Shown: positions 1 to 9,741, counted from the stretch's first letter. The stretch: 64,000 nt of DNA from Myxococcales bacterium (GCA_003151595.1 PLXW01000111.1:15457-79456), one strand, 5' to 3'. Numbers and translations are program-made. Notes: generated from the sequence alone by a model not told the origin.

Positions 1-522
1 CTGCGACGCGGCCATGCGCAGCCCCTCCTCGCCCGTGCTGGCGACGAGCACGTCGTACCCCGCGGCCTCGAGCGCGCCTCGGAGCGCTTCGCGGAACGTG
101 ACGCTGTCGTCGATGACGAGCACCGTCGCGCGATCTGCGGCGTCGATGGCGTGCCCCACGCGCGCGAGCTCGCGCGCCTTGGCGACGACGTACCCGGTGT
201 CGTACGGCTTGCCCACGTATTCGTTCGCGCCCATTCGCAGGCCGCGAATGCGATCGGCCACCTCGGCCTCGCTCGACAGCATGAGGATCGTGAGCGACGC
301 CCCGAGCGGGGACGCGCGGAGCTCCTCCAGCAATGCGACGCCGTCGCCGTCGGGGAGGAGCACGTCGAGGACGATGATGGTGGGGGCGTCACGCGCGAAC
401 GCTTCGCGCGCCTCGGCGATGGTCGCGCACGGAGCAGTGCGAAACCCGGCCGCTTGAAAGGCGTCGGCGAGATCCATTCTGACCGTCAAGCTGTCGTCGA
501 CGATGAGGACGAGATCGCTCAT
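1..522 (-). CDS. Tandem-receiver response regulator, C-terminus cut off by window edge
   Basis: At least two CheY-like receiver domains. The first is complete (residues 1-118): acidic pair D9/D10, phospho-acceptor D53 in VLDVLLPDGDG and conserved K105 in VGKPYD. The second starts near residue 119 (ATVLVIDDS) and runs off the window at residue 174. The ATG overlaps the cheB stop (ATGA), so it is translated as the last visible gene of the chemosensory operon and is the likely phosphate target of CheA. Two receivers in series recall FrzZ of Myxococcus xanthus. A longer protein with an output or kinase domain beyond the edge cannot be excluded. Confidence 0.9.
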   Translation of the reverse strand, partial: MSDLVLIVDDSLTVRMDLADAFQAAGFRTAPCATIAEAREAFARDAPTIIVLDVLLPDGDGVALLEELRASPLGASLTILMLSSEAEVADRIRGLRMGANEYVGKPYDTGYVVAKARELARVGHAIDAADRATVLVIDDSVTFREALRGALEAAGYDVLVASTGEEGLRMAASQ

Positions 523-1586
523 GAGGCGTGCCCCTTGCTCTTCAAGTCGAGCAACGCGATCGCGCGCGCGATTCCGTCGAGCGGCAAGACCCGCTCGGCG
601 GCGCCGAGGAGCACGGCCTCGCGTGGCATTCCGTAGATGACGGAGGTGGCCTCGTCTTGGGCGATCGTCATTCCCCCCGCGCGCCGGATCTGGAGGAGCC
701 CCGCGGCGCCGTCTCGCCCCATGCCCGTGAGGAGACAACCGGCGGCCGCAGGGCCGAGCTCCGACGCCACCGACTCGAAGAGCACATCGACCGACGGGCG
801 ACACGAGTGTCGCTCCGGATCGCGCGTGAGCCGGAAGCGCCCCCCGCGGAGGACGAGGTGCATCTCGGGCGGCGCCATCACGACGCGGCCCACGGCGGAG
901 GCCAGCGGCTCACCGTCCTTCGCGAACGCCACACGACGCCCCGTCTGACCGTCGAGCCAGTCGGCGAACCCGCCGCTGAAGACGGAGCTGATGTGGAGGA
1001 CGAAGAGGAGCGGCAGGGAGAACTCGGGCGGAAGACCTCGGAGCAGATCCACGATCGCGGCGGGCCCGCCCGTCGATGCGCCGATGGCCACGGCTTCGAT
1101 GCGTCGGGTCGGTGACTGCGTGATCGAAGAGACGTAGGCGTCCGGACGGAGCGATGGCTTCAGGCGAGCACGGACGTGCGTGATGACGAGGATGCGCGCG
1201 ACCAGCTTCACGGTGGAGATGAACCGTTGCTCCCACTCGCCGTCGGCCTCGTCGCCCCGCGGCTTCTCGAGCACGTCGACGGCGCCGGCCGCGAGCGCTT
1301 CGTACGTCTTGAAGATCTCGCCGCGGTTGGTCGACGCCGAGACGACGAGGATCGGCGTGGGGCAGTGCGCCATGATGTACTCGGTCGCCGCAAGACCGCT
1401 CATCACGGGGAGCATCATGTCGAGCGTGATGATGTCGGGCCTCAGCTCCTGGCACAGCTCGATGGCCCTCCGGCCGTCGCCGGCTTCTCCGACGACCTCG
1501 ACGCCGGGGTCGCGCGCCAGGACTTCGCACAGGCGCTTCCGCACCGTGAGCGAGTCTTCGACCACCAGCACTCGAACCTTCGGCAT
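519..1586 (-). CDS. cheB: CheB-type protein-glutamate methylesterase
   Basis: 355-residue two-domain CheB. It removes methyl groups from (or deamidates) receptor glutamates and so resets adaptation in the cytoplasm. The N-terminal receiver (1-125) carries the phospho-acceptor D56 in ITLDMMLP and K108. A linker leads to the esterase domain (165-355) with catalytic S171 in GASTGGP, H198 in VLHIS and D292 in TGMGRDGA. The start ATG lies 2 bp after the cheA stop; the frame is open further upstream but that part is only the antisense shadow of cheA. Its own stop overlaps the next regulator. Equivalent in role to FrzG, although FrzG is not usually drawn with a receiver. Confidence 0.95.
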   Translation of the reverse strand: MPKVRVLVVEDSLTVRKRLCEVLARDPGVEVVGEAGDGRRAIELCQELRPDIITLDMMLPVMSGLAATEYIMAHCPTPILVVSASTNRGEIFKTYEALAAGAVDVLEKPRGDEADGEWEQRFISTVKLVARILVITHVRARLKPSLRPDAYVSSITQSPTRRIEAVAIGASTGGPAAIVDLLRGLPPEFSLPLLFVLHISSVFSGGFADWLDGQTGRRVAFAKDGEPLASAVGRVVMAPPEMHLVLRGGRFRLTRDPERHSCRPSVDVLFESVASELGPAAAGCLLTGMGRDGAAGLLQIRRAGGMTIAQDEATSVIYGMPREAVLLGAAERVLPLDGIARAIALLDLKSKGHAS

Positions 1587-1588
1587 CG

Positions 1589-3634
1589 TCACCCCACGTG
1601 CTCGCGGATTCGTCCAAGCAGCGCACCTTGATCGAACTCGCTCTTGACCATGTAGTCGAGCGCGCCGACCTCTTCGCCTCGACGGCGATCTTCCAGCGAC
1701 GCGCGTGAGCTCACGAGGATGGCCGGGATGTCGCGCAGCGCAGGATCGGCGCGCGTGCGCTCGATGAACGTGAAGCCGTCCATCCCCGGCATCTCGATGT
1801 CGACCAGGAAGAGCGCGTAGCGCCTCTGCCGAGCCTTCTCGAAGCCTTCTTCGCCCGAGGTCGCCACGTCGACCTCGTAGCCGGCCGATTCGAGGATGCT
1901 CCGCTCGAGCATCCGCGTGGTGAGCGAGTCGTCGATGACGAGGATCGGCGCGCGCCGAGCGGCCGTCTCTTGCTCCGCGGTCACGCGCTGGCGCGCGGCG
2001 TCGACGAGCGCGTCGGGATCGAGCACGAGGCGAGGTCTGCCTTCGGCGTCGAGAGAGGCGCCCGCCACGACGGACGAGGCCGGCGCGAGCTCGGGGAGCG
2101 GGCGCAGCACGACGTTCGCCGTCCCAAGAAGTCGCTCGACGCCGACGACCGCGATGCCCGCCGTGCCGCGAACGACGACCGCCGACCATGCACGCTCGCC
2201 CCGCGGCGGCATTCGGCGCGACGGCAGCACGCGCGACAGCGGAAGGAAGGGGACGGCGACTCCGTCGTGCACCACGGCGTCGCCGTCGGCGGTTCGCGCG
2301 ATGTCGGTCACGCGGAGGCGCAACGTCTGCACCACGGAGTCGAGCGGGATGGTCGCCGCGACTCCTCCCGCGTCGACCACGAGACCGAGGAGCGACGCGA
2401 CCGACACCGGAACGACGAGCTCGACCGACGTCCCCTCGCCCCGCTTCGTGCGAACGAGCACCTCGCCCCCCAGGCGCTCGGCGGTCTCGCGAACCACGTC
2501 GAGCCCGACCCCTCTCCCCGAGACCTCGGTGACGGCGGCGGACGTCGTGAGGCCCCCTTTGAGAAGCAACCGGAGGAGGTCCTCGGTTCCGAGCGCGCGC
2601 GCCTCGGCCGAGAGCAGCCCCTTCTGCTGAAGGACGCCCCGCACCGCGTCGAGATCGACGCCGCGCCCGTCGTCGCTGCCGATGAACGCGACGAAGCGAC
2701 CGCGACGCACGACGTCGAGCACGACGCGCCCTTCGCGCGGCTTGCCGGCGGCTTCGCGCTCGTCTCCCGACTCGATGCCGTGCGCCACCGCGTTCCTGAC
2801 GATCTGCACCAGCGCCCCTTGAACGCTCCCCAGCACCTGCGCATCGAGGCGAACGTCGCCGCCACGCCCCTCGAAGACGACCCCCTTTCGTAGCGCCTGC
2901 GCCGCGTCGCGCGCCGTTCGCTCGAGCGCGCTCCAGATCGCATTGGCCGGCGTGAGTCGCATCTGCTCGGCCGCGCGGCGCACCTGCGTCAGCTCCCGAT
3001 CGATCTGATCGACGCCCGCCGACAGACTTCGCTCGAGGCCGACGAGCAGCGTGCCGAGCTCCTCGGCCATGGCGCGCGTCTTGTCGCCGCCGCCGCGATG
3101 AAGCGGCTCGGGCGCGTGCGGGGCTGCGAGCTGATCGACGATGAGCTCGGCGAGACGCTTCGCGCGCTCCACGGTTCCCAGCGCCCGGCGCGCCGGCGCG
3201 AGCTGCGCGTGAAGCTCGGTGACGCCGTCGAGGAGCTCGTCCATCTCGGCGACGTCGGCGTGAAGCGCGCGAACCGGCTCTTCAGCGAGCGCGCGAGGCA
3301 CGGCGACGGCGTCGAGCTCGGGGCTCACGCCGAGAGCGGTCACGCGCGCGCTCATTTCGTCGACGAGCGCCAACAGGGCGTCGATGCGTTCGCGCGGCAC
3401 GGGCGCGGTCGACGCGCGAAGCGGCGCGACCGCGTCTTCGAGCGTGTGCGCGCGATCGGCGATCTCGCGCTGCTTCACGACCCGCGCAGCCCCCTTCAGC
3501 GTGTGCGCGAGCCGCAAGAGCTTCGCGACGATCTCCGGCGTGGCACCTCGCTCCAGCTCGAGCACCCCCTTCGCGAGGTCGTCGACCAGCTCGCGCGCTT
3601 CGATCCGGAAATATTTGTACGGGTCTTGCATCAT
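1589..3634 (-). CDS. cheA: CheA-type histidine kinase with C-terminal receiver (FrzE-like)
   Basis: 681 residues. The Hpt domain has the phosphorylated H44 in RLAHTLKGAA. A dimerisation helix region near 180-230 is followed by the ATP-binding domain with N box (QIVRNAVAHGIES), G1 (GSDDGRGVD) and G2 (GRGVGLDVV), then a CheW-like coupling domain and a receiver at about 560-681 with the acceptor aspartate in FLVDIEMPG. No obvious P2 response-regulator-binding domain is seen. The CheA-receiver fusion is typical of FrzE and other chemosensory systems for alternative cellular functions. The gene starts directly after the receptor stop codon (0 bp gap). Either of two adjacent ATGs could be used. Confidence 0.95.
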   Translation of the reverse strand: MMQDPYKYFRIEARELVDDLAKGVLELERGATPEIVAKLLRLAHTLKGAARVVKQREIADRAHTLEDAVAPLRASTAPVPRERIDALLALVDEMSARVTALGVSPELDAVAVPRALAEEPVRALHADVAEMDELLDGVTELHAQLAPARRALGTVERAKRLAELIVDQLAAPHAPEPLHRGGGDKTRAMAEELGTLLVGLERSLSAGVDQIDRELTQVRRAAEQMRLTPANAIWSALERTARDAAQALRKGVVFEGRGGDVRLDAQVLGSVQGALVQIVRNAVAHGIESGDEREAAGKPREGRVVLDVVRRGRFVAFIGSDDGRGVDLDAVRGVLQQKGLLSAEARALGTEDLLRLLLKGGLTTSAAVTEVSGRGVGLDVVRETAERLGGEVLVRTKRGEGTSVELVVPVSVASLLGLVVDAGGVAATIPLDSVVQTLRLRVTDIARTADGDAVVHDGVAVPFLPLSRVLPSRRMPPRGERAWSAVVVRGTAGIAVVGVERLLGTANVVLRPLPELAPASSVVAGASLDAEGRPRLVLDPDALVDAARQRVTAEQETAARRAPILVIDDSLTTRMLERSILESAGYEVDVATSGEEGFEKARQRRYALFLVDIEMPGMDGFTFIERTRADPALRDIPAILVSSRASLEDRRRGEEVGALDYMVKSEFDQGALLGRIREHVG

Positions 3635-5098
3635 CTACGCGGTCGTCTCGGGTTGAACGAGCCGGAGCAGATCGCGCGAGAGCGACGCCAGCTGCGACGC
3701 CGTCAGGAGCGTTTGCCCCGAGCTGGCCTCCGTCTCGCGCGCTGCTTGCGCCGTGTTGGCGATGGCCACGTTCACCTGCTCGACGGCCGTGGTCTGCTGC
3801 TTGGTCGAGAGCTGGATCTCGCGCGCCGCGTCCGTCGTCGTCAGCACGAGATCGGCGACCTGCTTGAAGCTCGTGGTCACGTCGCCGAACTGCCGGTTGC
3901 CGGCATCGACGGCCTTCGAGCCCGTCTCGGTGGCCATCACCGTCGTGTTCACGGCGCTCCGCACGTCGTCGATGAGCCCGCGGATCTCCTTCGTCGAGAC
4001 GGCGACCCTGTCGGCGAGCTTGCGGATCTCGTCGGCCACGACGCCGAAGCGCTTCCCCGTCTCGCCCGCGCCGGCCGCTTCGATGGTGGCGTTGATGGCG
4101 AGGATGTTCGTCTGTTCGGCCAGCTCGGACACGATGTCGAGGACCGATCCGATCTGCTGCGACTTCTTCCCCAGCTCGAGCATGTGGGAGACGACCAGGT
4201 CGACCTGCCGCCGGATCGCGAGGATCGAGTCGCTCGCGCGCTGCACGGTCCCTTCGCCGGATCGCGCCGCGCCCGCGGTCTGCTCGGCAACGGCGGCGAC
4301 GCGCTGAGCGCTCTCCGCGATCTGCCGCGACGTGGCGAGCAGCTCGCTGATGGTCGTCGTGATCTCGTTCATGGACGTCGACGACTCCTTCGCCCCCGAC
4401 GCCTGCTGATTCGCGACCGACTGAAGCTCCGCCGACGACGACTGGACGTGCCGTACCGCCGCGCCGATCTGCGACGTGAGAGACTGCGTGAGCACTGTTC
4501 CGGCAGCCGTCACGAACAAGAGGCAGAGGATGGTGCCGAACAAGAGCGTGCTCCGCGCGCCGCTCGACGCCGACTCCACGTCCGCGGCGCGCTGCTGGAG
4601 GAGCGCGCGCTCCTCGCGGTCCATCTCGTCGATGATGCGCCGAAGGTCGTCCATCGATCGCTTCCCCTCACCGCTCGCCACGATCTTCGCCGTCGCCTCG
4701 AAGCCTGCGCTCCTGCGCGTGTCGATCGTTCGCCGTAGCTCGGCGAGCTTGGCTTCGATGAGCGGCTCCGCACCGGCGATCCGTCGCTGCTGATTCGGAT
4801 TGTCGGCGGTGAGGTCGCGAAGCTCCTCGATCAGCTTCGGCATCGCCGCGCTCCCGGTGCGGTACGGCTCGAGGTAGGCGTCGTCTCCGGTGATGACGAA
4901 CCCGCGCTGGCCGGTCTCGGCGTCCGTGAGCCGATCGAGGACTCGCGTGAGGTGCTCGAGGACGGCGTGGGAGTGCGTGACCGCGTAGCTCGTCTTGGTG
5001 AGCGAATCGATGCTGCGGTACGCGACGACGCCGATCACGGCGAGGAGCACGAACGACATGGCGAATCCCGCCGCGATCTTCTTTCCGAACGTCCACAT
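3635..5098 (-). CDS. Methyl-accepting chemotaxis protein with CHASE3 sensor domain
   Basis: 487-residue membrane receptor. A short N-terminal tail precedes TM1 (about 11-29). The periplasmic region carries the CHASE3 hallmark [13 protein letters not shown] near residue 60. TM2 lies at about 185-205, and a long cytoplasmic coiled coil has the signalling tip around [19 protein letters not shown] and [14 protein letters not shown], which contacts CheA and CheW. No C-terminal pentapeptide for CheR/CheB tethering is present. It is the only receptor in the operon, so it is probably the dedicated input. Unlike cytoplasmic FrzCD, it would sense an envelope or periplasmic cue; the ligand is unknown. 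Confidence 0.95.
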   Translation of the reverse strand: MWTFGKKIAAGFAMSFVLLAVIGVVAYRSIDSLTKTSYAVTHSHAVLEHLTRVLDRLTDAETGQRGFVITGDDAYLEPYRTGSAAMPKLIEELRDLTADNPNQQRRIAGAEPLIEAKLAELRRTIDTRRSAGFEATAKIVASGEGKRSMDDLRRIIDEMDREERALLQQRAADVESASSGARSTLLFGTILCLLFVTAAGTVLTQSLTSQIGAAVRHVQSSSAELQSVANQQASGAKESSTSMNEITTTISELLATSRQIAESAQRVAAVAEQTAGAARSGEGTVQRASDSILAIRRQVDLVVSHMLELGKKSQQIGSVLDIVSELAEQTNILAINATIEAAGAGETGKRFGVVADEIRKLADRVAVSTKEIRGLIDDVRSAVNTTVMATETGSKAVDAGNRQFGDVTTSFKQVADLVLTTTDAAREIQLSTKQQTTAVEQVNVAIANTAQAARETEASSGQTLLTASQLASLSRDLLRLVQPETTA

Positions 5099-5099
5099 G

Positions 5100-5636
5100 T
5101 CATCGCTCCTTGGGCCGCGCGACGCTCTGCGCGCGCACTCTGATTGCTGCGAGTATGGAAGGGAGATGGATGACGGGGCGCACGCCGTCGGTCGTTCGCG
5201 CGATCTCTCGCACGTGCCGGTGCGCGTTCGAGTCGTCGGAGGCGAGCGCCGCCTGCGAGACGCGCACGTGCGCTTCGAACTGATCGAACGCCAGGCAGAC
5301 GGTCGCTTCGCCGACCATCGACACCATCCATCGCGGAGCCTCGCCGCCGGCGTATCCGAGCAGCGCGCGAAGGTCGTAGACCGGCACCAGCGTGGCGCGA
5401 AACCCGGCGATGCCCAGGAGCTCCGGCACCTGCGTCGGCAGCGGCGTCACGGCGCGATCGACGAAGAGCCCCGCGACCTCGAGCAAGCGGAGGGCATACG
5501 CATCGCCGCCGACGCGTATTGCCAGCAGATCACAGCGCGCCTCGGTATCGACGCGCGGGGCCTCGGCGAACGAGCGATCGAACGCCCGCCGCAGCTCGAG
5601 GGCGCGATCGACGAGCGCCGTCCGATCTTCCTTCAC
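5100..5636 (-). CDS. cheW: CheW-like coupling protein
   Basis: 178 residues, scaffold joining receptor and CheA. The CheW fold is seen from about residue 35 ([23 protein letters not shown]) through [20 protein letters not shown]. The GTG start at 5636 overlaps the cheR stop (GTGA) and is preferred over upstream in-frame codons that would lie inside cheR. The gene ends 1 bp before the receptor start. The N-terminal 30 residues are an extra charged helix. One of two CheW proteins in this operon, matching the FrzA/FrzB pair in number. Confidence 0.9.
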   Translation of the reverse strand: MKEDRTALVDRALELRRAFDRSFAEAPRVDTEARCDLLAIRVGGDAYALRLLEVAGLFVDRAVTPLPTQVPELLGIAGFRATLVPVYDLRALLGYAGGEAPRWMVSMVGEATVCLAFDQFEAHVRVSQAALASDDSNAHRHVREIARTTDGVRPVIHLPSILAAIRVRAQSVARPKER

Positions 5637-7132
5637 GTCTGACCTCCGCACGCGGCGAGCTCCGCGCGGCACAGCGCCAGGAGCGCTTCCCGTCCGAAGC
5701 CGCCTCCGAAGAGGAGCAGCCGAGCGCCGTCCTCGCGCTGCAGGAGCACGAGCGCCTGCCCCAGCTCGCGTCGCGCCGTCTCGCGGTCGCCCCGCTTGCG
5801 CGTGACGAGACCGAGATGGAGGCGAGGCATCGCGAACGAGCGATCGAGGTAGATCGCCACCTGGTCGTGATCGAGCGCCCCTTGCCGATCGCCCCTCCCC
5901 TCGCGGCAGAGCGCGAGCGCGTAGTGCGCGCCGGCGTTGAGCTCGTCGATCGCGAGAAGCCGCAGACAGACCGCCTCGGCCTCTTCGAGCCGACCGCGGT
6001 GCGTGAGCAAGACCGCGCGCAAGAGGAGCGCGTCGGGATCGCCGGCAGCGGCCGTCGGGAGCGCGCTCACCCGATCGAGCGCCTCCGCGTACCGTTCCTT
6101 CACGAGGAGCTCGAGGGCCGCGCCGAGATCCGGGCGCACGCTCGCCGTCGCGCGCGGCGGCTCGCTCGCCGGTGGCCGGACGCTCGTGAGCGCGTCGATG
6201 CGCTCGGACGCCCGTTGAATCGTCTCGACCCAGGTGTCCGCGCCCTCCGGAACGAGAGCCGTCTCCGTCGAAAGGACGTCGTCACGCTGCAACCCGCCGT
6301 GCTCGCCGAGGCGTTCGCGGCGCTGATAGTAGAAAGTCTCGTGGGTGTGCCGGAGGTGGAAGTCGCCCGACAGCCCGCGAAGGGTCTCGGCGTGTCCGAG
6401 GAACAGGTAGCCGCCGGGCACGAGTGACCTCGCGATGTGCTCGATGACCGCCTGAGCCTTCTCGGGCGTGAAGTACATGATGACGTTGCGGCAGAAGACG
6501 ACGTCGTAGGTCTCGGGCTGCCAGAGTCGGGGATCGTCCGCGATCAGATTTCGCTCTTCGAAGCGGACCAGGGCGCGCACCCCGTCGTCGAGCACGGACT
6601 CGCGCCCATCGGCTCGGAACCAGCGCCGCTCGACCTCGGGCGTCGTCTCGCGGAGCGCCCACGGCGAGAACCTCGCGCGCTGCGCCTTCTCGATCACCGA
6701 CGAGTTCACGTCGACGCCGAGGATCGAGACGTCCCACGCCGTGCTCACGGCGGGCTGCGCGAGGATCGAGAGGGAGTACGCCTCCTCGCCCGACGCGCAG
6801 CCGGCCGAGAGGAACCGCAGCTTGTGGTTCGCGCCGCGCGCGCGCATGCGTTCCGGCAAGACGACGTCGGTCACCGCGCGAAACTGATCGTTGTTCCGAA
6901 AGAAGTACGTCTCGTTGACCGTGAGCTCTCGCGCCAGCTCGCGGAGCTCCGCGGCCGACTCCGCCTCGAGCTGGATGAGGTACGTCGAGCACGGTCGGTC
7001 GAGGGTCTCGACTCTCCTGCGGAGCACGTCTTCGAGGAAGGCGCACTTCGCGTCGTCGAACTGGAGCCCGAGCGCGCGGGCGATCGCGCTTCGAAAGCGC
7101 TCGACGTCGCCGGGCGTCACCGTGCTCTTCAC
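5633..7132 (-). CDS. cheR: CheR-type methyltransferase with C-terminal TPR region (FrzF-like)
   Basis: 499 residues. Residues 1-275 form CheR: N-terminal helical domain, NETYFFRNNDQF, the SAM-binding loop LSAGCASGEEAYSLS and FCRNVIMYFTPEKA. It methylates receptor glutamates using S-adenosylmethionine. Residues 340-480 are Ala/Leu-rich helical repeats of TPR type (for example LDEL.AGAHYALALCREGRGDRQGAL), as in FrzF, where the TPRs control which sites are methylated. Its start overlaps the upstream cheW and its stop overlaps the downstream cheW, so translation is coupled. Confidence 0.95.
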   Translation of the reverse strand: MKSTVTPGDVERFRSAIARALGLQFDDAKCAFLEDVLRRRVETLDRPCSTYLIQLEAESAAELRELARELTVNETYFFRNNDQFRAVTDVVLPERMRARGANHKLRFLSAGCASGEEAYSLSILAQPAVSTAWDVSILGVDVNSSVIEKAQRARFSPWALRETTPEVERRWFRADGRESVLDDGVRALVRFEERNLIADDPRLWQPETYDVVFCRNVIMYFTPEKAQAVIEHIARSLVPGGYLFLGHAETLRGLSGDFHLRHTHETFYYQRRERLGEHGGLQRDDVLSTETALVPEGADTWVETIQRASERIDALTSVRPPASEPPRATASVRPDLGAALELLVKERYAEALDRVSALPTAAAGDPDALLLRAVLLTHRGRLEEAEAVCLRLLAIDELNAGAHYALALCREGRGDRQGALDHDQVAIYLDRSFAMPRLHLGLVTRKRGDRETARRELGQALVLLQREDGARLLLFGGGFGREALLALCRAELAACGGQT

Positions 7133-7584
7133 GATGCGCTCTCTCCTCCGCGAAGACTCGACGGAACGAGGCGCGCGCTACGAAGGACGAGGAGCAGCTC
7201 GGCGTCGAGCGTGCCGATGGCATCGACGACGTCGACGTCCGCGTCGCGCAAGAGCGGAGGCATCTCGCGAAACGAGTCTCCGTCGATGAAACGAACACCG
7301 ACCACGGCATCGACGGCGAGCGCGATGCCGCGATCGGCGATCCGCGTCATCACAAAGCGCGCCGACGCGGGCGTGAGCGCTTCGACGTCGGCCGGCGTGG
7401 AGTCGTCGCCGAGCAGGCACGCGACGTCGACAACGGGCACAGGAGCCCCGCGAATGATCGCTAGACCGCGAAGGGAGGGCGACGCGCCCGCCATGGGCTC
7501 GATGGGAAGCGGGCGCATCGTCTCCAGGACGTGCGCGAGTGGCAACGCGCACAGACGCGTTCGCACTCGAAACAGGAGCGACAT
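7129..7584 (-). CDS. cheW: CheW-like protein, first gene of the chemosensory operon
   Basis: 151 residues from ATG 7584 (a TTG seven codons upstream is also in frame). The CheW domain spans the protein: LLFRVRTRLCALPLAHVLETMRP, GLAIIRGAPVPVVDVACLLG and a C-terminal beta segment. This lead CheW is divergent enough from the second one that it may couple a different partner. It heads the operon, facing a large palindrome and the divergent hybrid kinase gene. The stop overlaps the cheR start. Confidence 0.85.
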   Translation of the reverse strand: MSLLFRVRTRLCALPLAHVLETMRPLPIEPMAGASPSLRGLAIIRGAPVPVVDVACLLGDDSTPADVEALTPASARFVMTRIADRGIALAVDAVVGVRFIDGDSFREMPPLLRDADVDVVDAIGTLDAELLLVLRSARLVPSSLRGGESAS

Positions 7585-7662
7585 CCCGCGCGTCTCGTGG
7601 ACCAACGAGCACGGAGGGTACGCTGCACACGCTACGCGGCGGACGTTTTCGGCATGACTCTC

Positions 7663-7690
7663 CGAATATCACCCCAAGGGGTGATATTCG
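7663..7690. promoter_or_regulatory. 28-bp near-perfect palindrome between divergent genes, likely operator
   Basis: Two 13-bp arms, CGAATATCACCCC and GGGGTGATATTCG, are separated by only AA. The dyad is otherwise perfect. It lies 79 bp upstream of the chemosensory operon and 41 bp upstream of the hybrid kinase, in the only non-coding gap between them. The short spacer and central position favour a binding site for a dimeric regulator over a terminator. It is also locally AT-richer than its surroundings. The regulator is not identified. Confidence 0.6.
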
Positions 7691-7730
7691 CGTCGGCAGA
7701 GCTTGGGTTACGTTGACGACACATCGCTCT

Positions 7731-9725
7731 ATGAGCTCCCGCCGTACCGACTCCAATGAGAGATTCTCCAAAGTGGCAACTCCGCTGCGCGTCTTGCTCG
7801 TCGAAGACTCAGAGGCCGACGCGGGGCTCGTGATTCGCGAGCTCGAGCAGCGCGGATACTCTCCGAGCTTCGAACGGATCGAGGACGCGCAGGCGATGCG
7901 CGACGCGCTCGACCACGGAACCTGGGACGTGATCCTCAGCGACTGGGCGATGCCGAATTTCAGCGCGCCCGACGCGCTCGGCGTTCTCAAGGAGAAGCAG
8001 CTCGATATCCCGTTCATCATCGTCTCCGGGAGCATCGGAGAGGAGACGGCGGTCGAAGCCATGCGCGCCGGAGCGCACGACTTCGTGCTCAAAGACAGGC
8101 TCGCTCGCCTCGCGGCCTGCGTCGAGCGCGAGATGCGAGAGACCAAGGCGAGAGCGGCGGCGGGGGTCGCTCTTCTTCGCAGCCAGGACCAACGCCGGAA
8201 CGACGAAGCTCGTTTCCGCGCGCTCATCGAGCGCAGCGCGGACATGATCACGCTGACGGGGGCCGATGGGACGATTCTCTATGTGAGCCCCGCCGTCGAA
8301 TCGACCTTGGGTCATCCACCGTCCCATTTCATAGGGCAGTCCGTGCTCTCACTCTGTCACCCCGATGATCGCGAAACCTTCGACACCGTGAGAGAGACAC
8401 TTCGGCGCGATCCGTCGGAGACCGTTCGGCTGGAGTTCCGGGGGGTGCATCGCGACGGTTCGGTGCGCTGGCTGGAGGCGACGGGGCGCAACATGCTCGC
8501 CGACCCTGCCGTCGGCGCGATCGTCGGCAACTTTCGCGACGTGACCGCAGTGGTCGCGCTGCGCCGGAGCGAGGAGCAGCTTCGCCAGGCTCAGAAGATG
8601 GACGCCATCGGGAACCTGGCCGGGGGCGTGGCTCACGATTTCAACAATCTGCTCTCCGTCATCCTCAGCTACAGCCACATGCTGGCCGAAGACCTGTCTC
8701 CGAGCGACCCGCGGCGCACCGATCTCGAAGAGATCGAGGCGGCGGGAAAGCGCGCGTCAGAGCTGACGCGACAGCTTCTTGCGTTCGGGCGCCAGCAGAT
8801 CCTCCAGCCCAAGGTCGTGAACCTGGGGGACGTCGTCGCCGGGATGGCGCGCATGGTTCGTCGCTTGATCGGCGCCGACATCGAGGTGACGGTCCTCACC
8901 GCGCCACAGCTCGGTGCGGTGGTGGTCGACCCGGGACAGATCGAGCAAATCGTCATGAACCTGGTCGTGAACGCGCGCGACGCCATGCCGTCCGGAGGCA
9001 AGCTCACGATCGAGACCGACAACGTGGAGCTGGACGAGTCGTACGTGTCCGAGCACGTCGGTTCTTCCCCGGGCCCTCACGTGATGTTGGCCGTCACCGA
9101 CACCGGAATGGGGATGGACAAGGCGACGCTCGCCCGGATGTATGAGCCTTTCTTCACCACCAAGGAAATGGGGAAGGGTACCGGGTTGGGTCTGGCAACG
9201 GTCTTCGGCATCGTGCAGCAGAGCGGAGGCAATATCTGGGTCTACAGCGAGGTCGGGAAAGGGACGGCCTTCAAGATTTACCTCCCTCGAACCGACTCGG
9301 CGCTCAGCTCGGAGGTGAGCACGGTGTCGATCCCCGTGCGGGGATCGCCGGCGGGTGGTGAGACCATTCTGCTCGTCGAGGACGAAGAGAGCGTGCGCGT
9401 CCTCACGGCCAGCATTCTTCGGCGCTCCGGGTACCACGTCATCGAGGCGCTGAGCGGAGGGGATGCGTTCCTCATCTGCGAGCAGCACGCAGCCAGCATC
9501 CATCTGCTTCTGACCGACGTGGTCATGCCGCGCATGAGCGGCCGCCAGCTCGCGGAGCGCCTCCAGCCGATCCGTCCGGAGATGAGGGTGCTCTACATGT
9601 CGGGGTATACGGACAATTCAATCATTCACCACGGCGTCCTGGATTCGGGGGTGGCTTTCCTTCAGAAGCCGATCACCCCGGCGACGTTGATAAAGAAGGT
9701 GCGCGAGGTGCTCGAGTCGCGGTGA
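7731..9725 (+). CDS. Hybrid sensor histidine kinase: receiver-PAS-HisKA-HATPase-receiver
   Basis: 664 residues, soluble. Receiver 1 (18-135) has acceptor D71 in VILSDWAMP. The PAS domain (about 160-275) includes DMITLTGADGTILYVSPAVE. HisKA has H302 in AGGVAHDFNNLL. HATPase shows QIVMNLVVNARDAMP, VTDTGMGMD and GKGTGLGLATV. A C-terminal receiver ends the protein (acceptor in LLLTDVVMP). The first receiver makes it controllable by another kinase, so cross-talk with the divergent chemosensory operon is plausible but inferred. ATG 7731 has a weak ribosome-binding site; GTG 7773, just before the receiver, is an alternative start. No membrane segment. Confidence 0.92.
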   Translation: MSSRRTDSNERFSKVATPLRVLLVEDSEADAGLVIRELEQRGYSPSFERIEDAQAMRDALDHGTWDVILSDWAMPNFSAPDALGVLKEKQLDIPFIIVSGSIGEETAVEAMRAGAHDFVLKDRLARLAACVEREMRETKARAAAGVALLRSQDQRRNDEARFRALIERSADMITLTGADGTILYVSPAVESTLGHPPSHFIGQSVLSLCHPDDRETFDTVRETLRRDPSETVRLEFRGVHRDGSVRWLEATGRNMLADPAVGAIVGNFRDVTAVVALRRSEEQLRQAQKMDAIGNLAGGVAHDFNNLLSVILSYSHMLAEDLSPSDPRRTDLEEIEAAGKRASELTRQLLAFGRQQILQPKVVNLGDVVAGMARMVRRLIGADIEVTVLTAPQLGAVVVDPGQIEQIVMNLVVNARDAMPSGGKLTIETDNVELDESYVSEHVGSSPGPHVMLAVTDTGMGMDKATLARMYEPFFTTKEMGKGTGLGLATVFGIVQQSGGNIWVYSEVGKGTAFKIYLPRTDSALSSEVSTVSIPVRGSPAGGETILLVEDEESVRVLTASILRRSGYHVIEALSGGDAFLICEQHAASIHLLLTDVVMPRMSGRQLAERLQPIRPEMRVLYMSGYTDNSIIHHGVLDSGVAFLQKPITPATLIKKVREVLESR

Positions 9726-9741
9726 GCCGTTTTGCGCGCGT

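Noticed and set aside
1970..2893. Long plus-strand open frames opposite the chemosensory genes and many others like them
   Set aside because: In GC-rich DNA, antisense frames opposite real genes stay open; they lack domains, signals and ribosome-binding sites.
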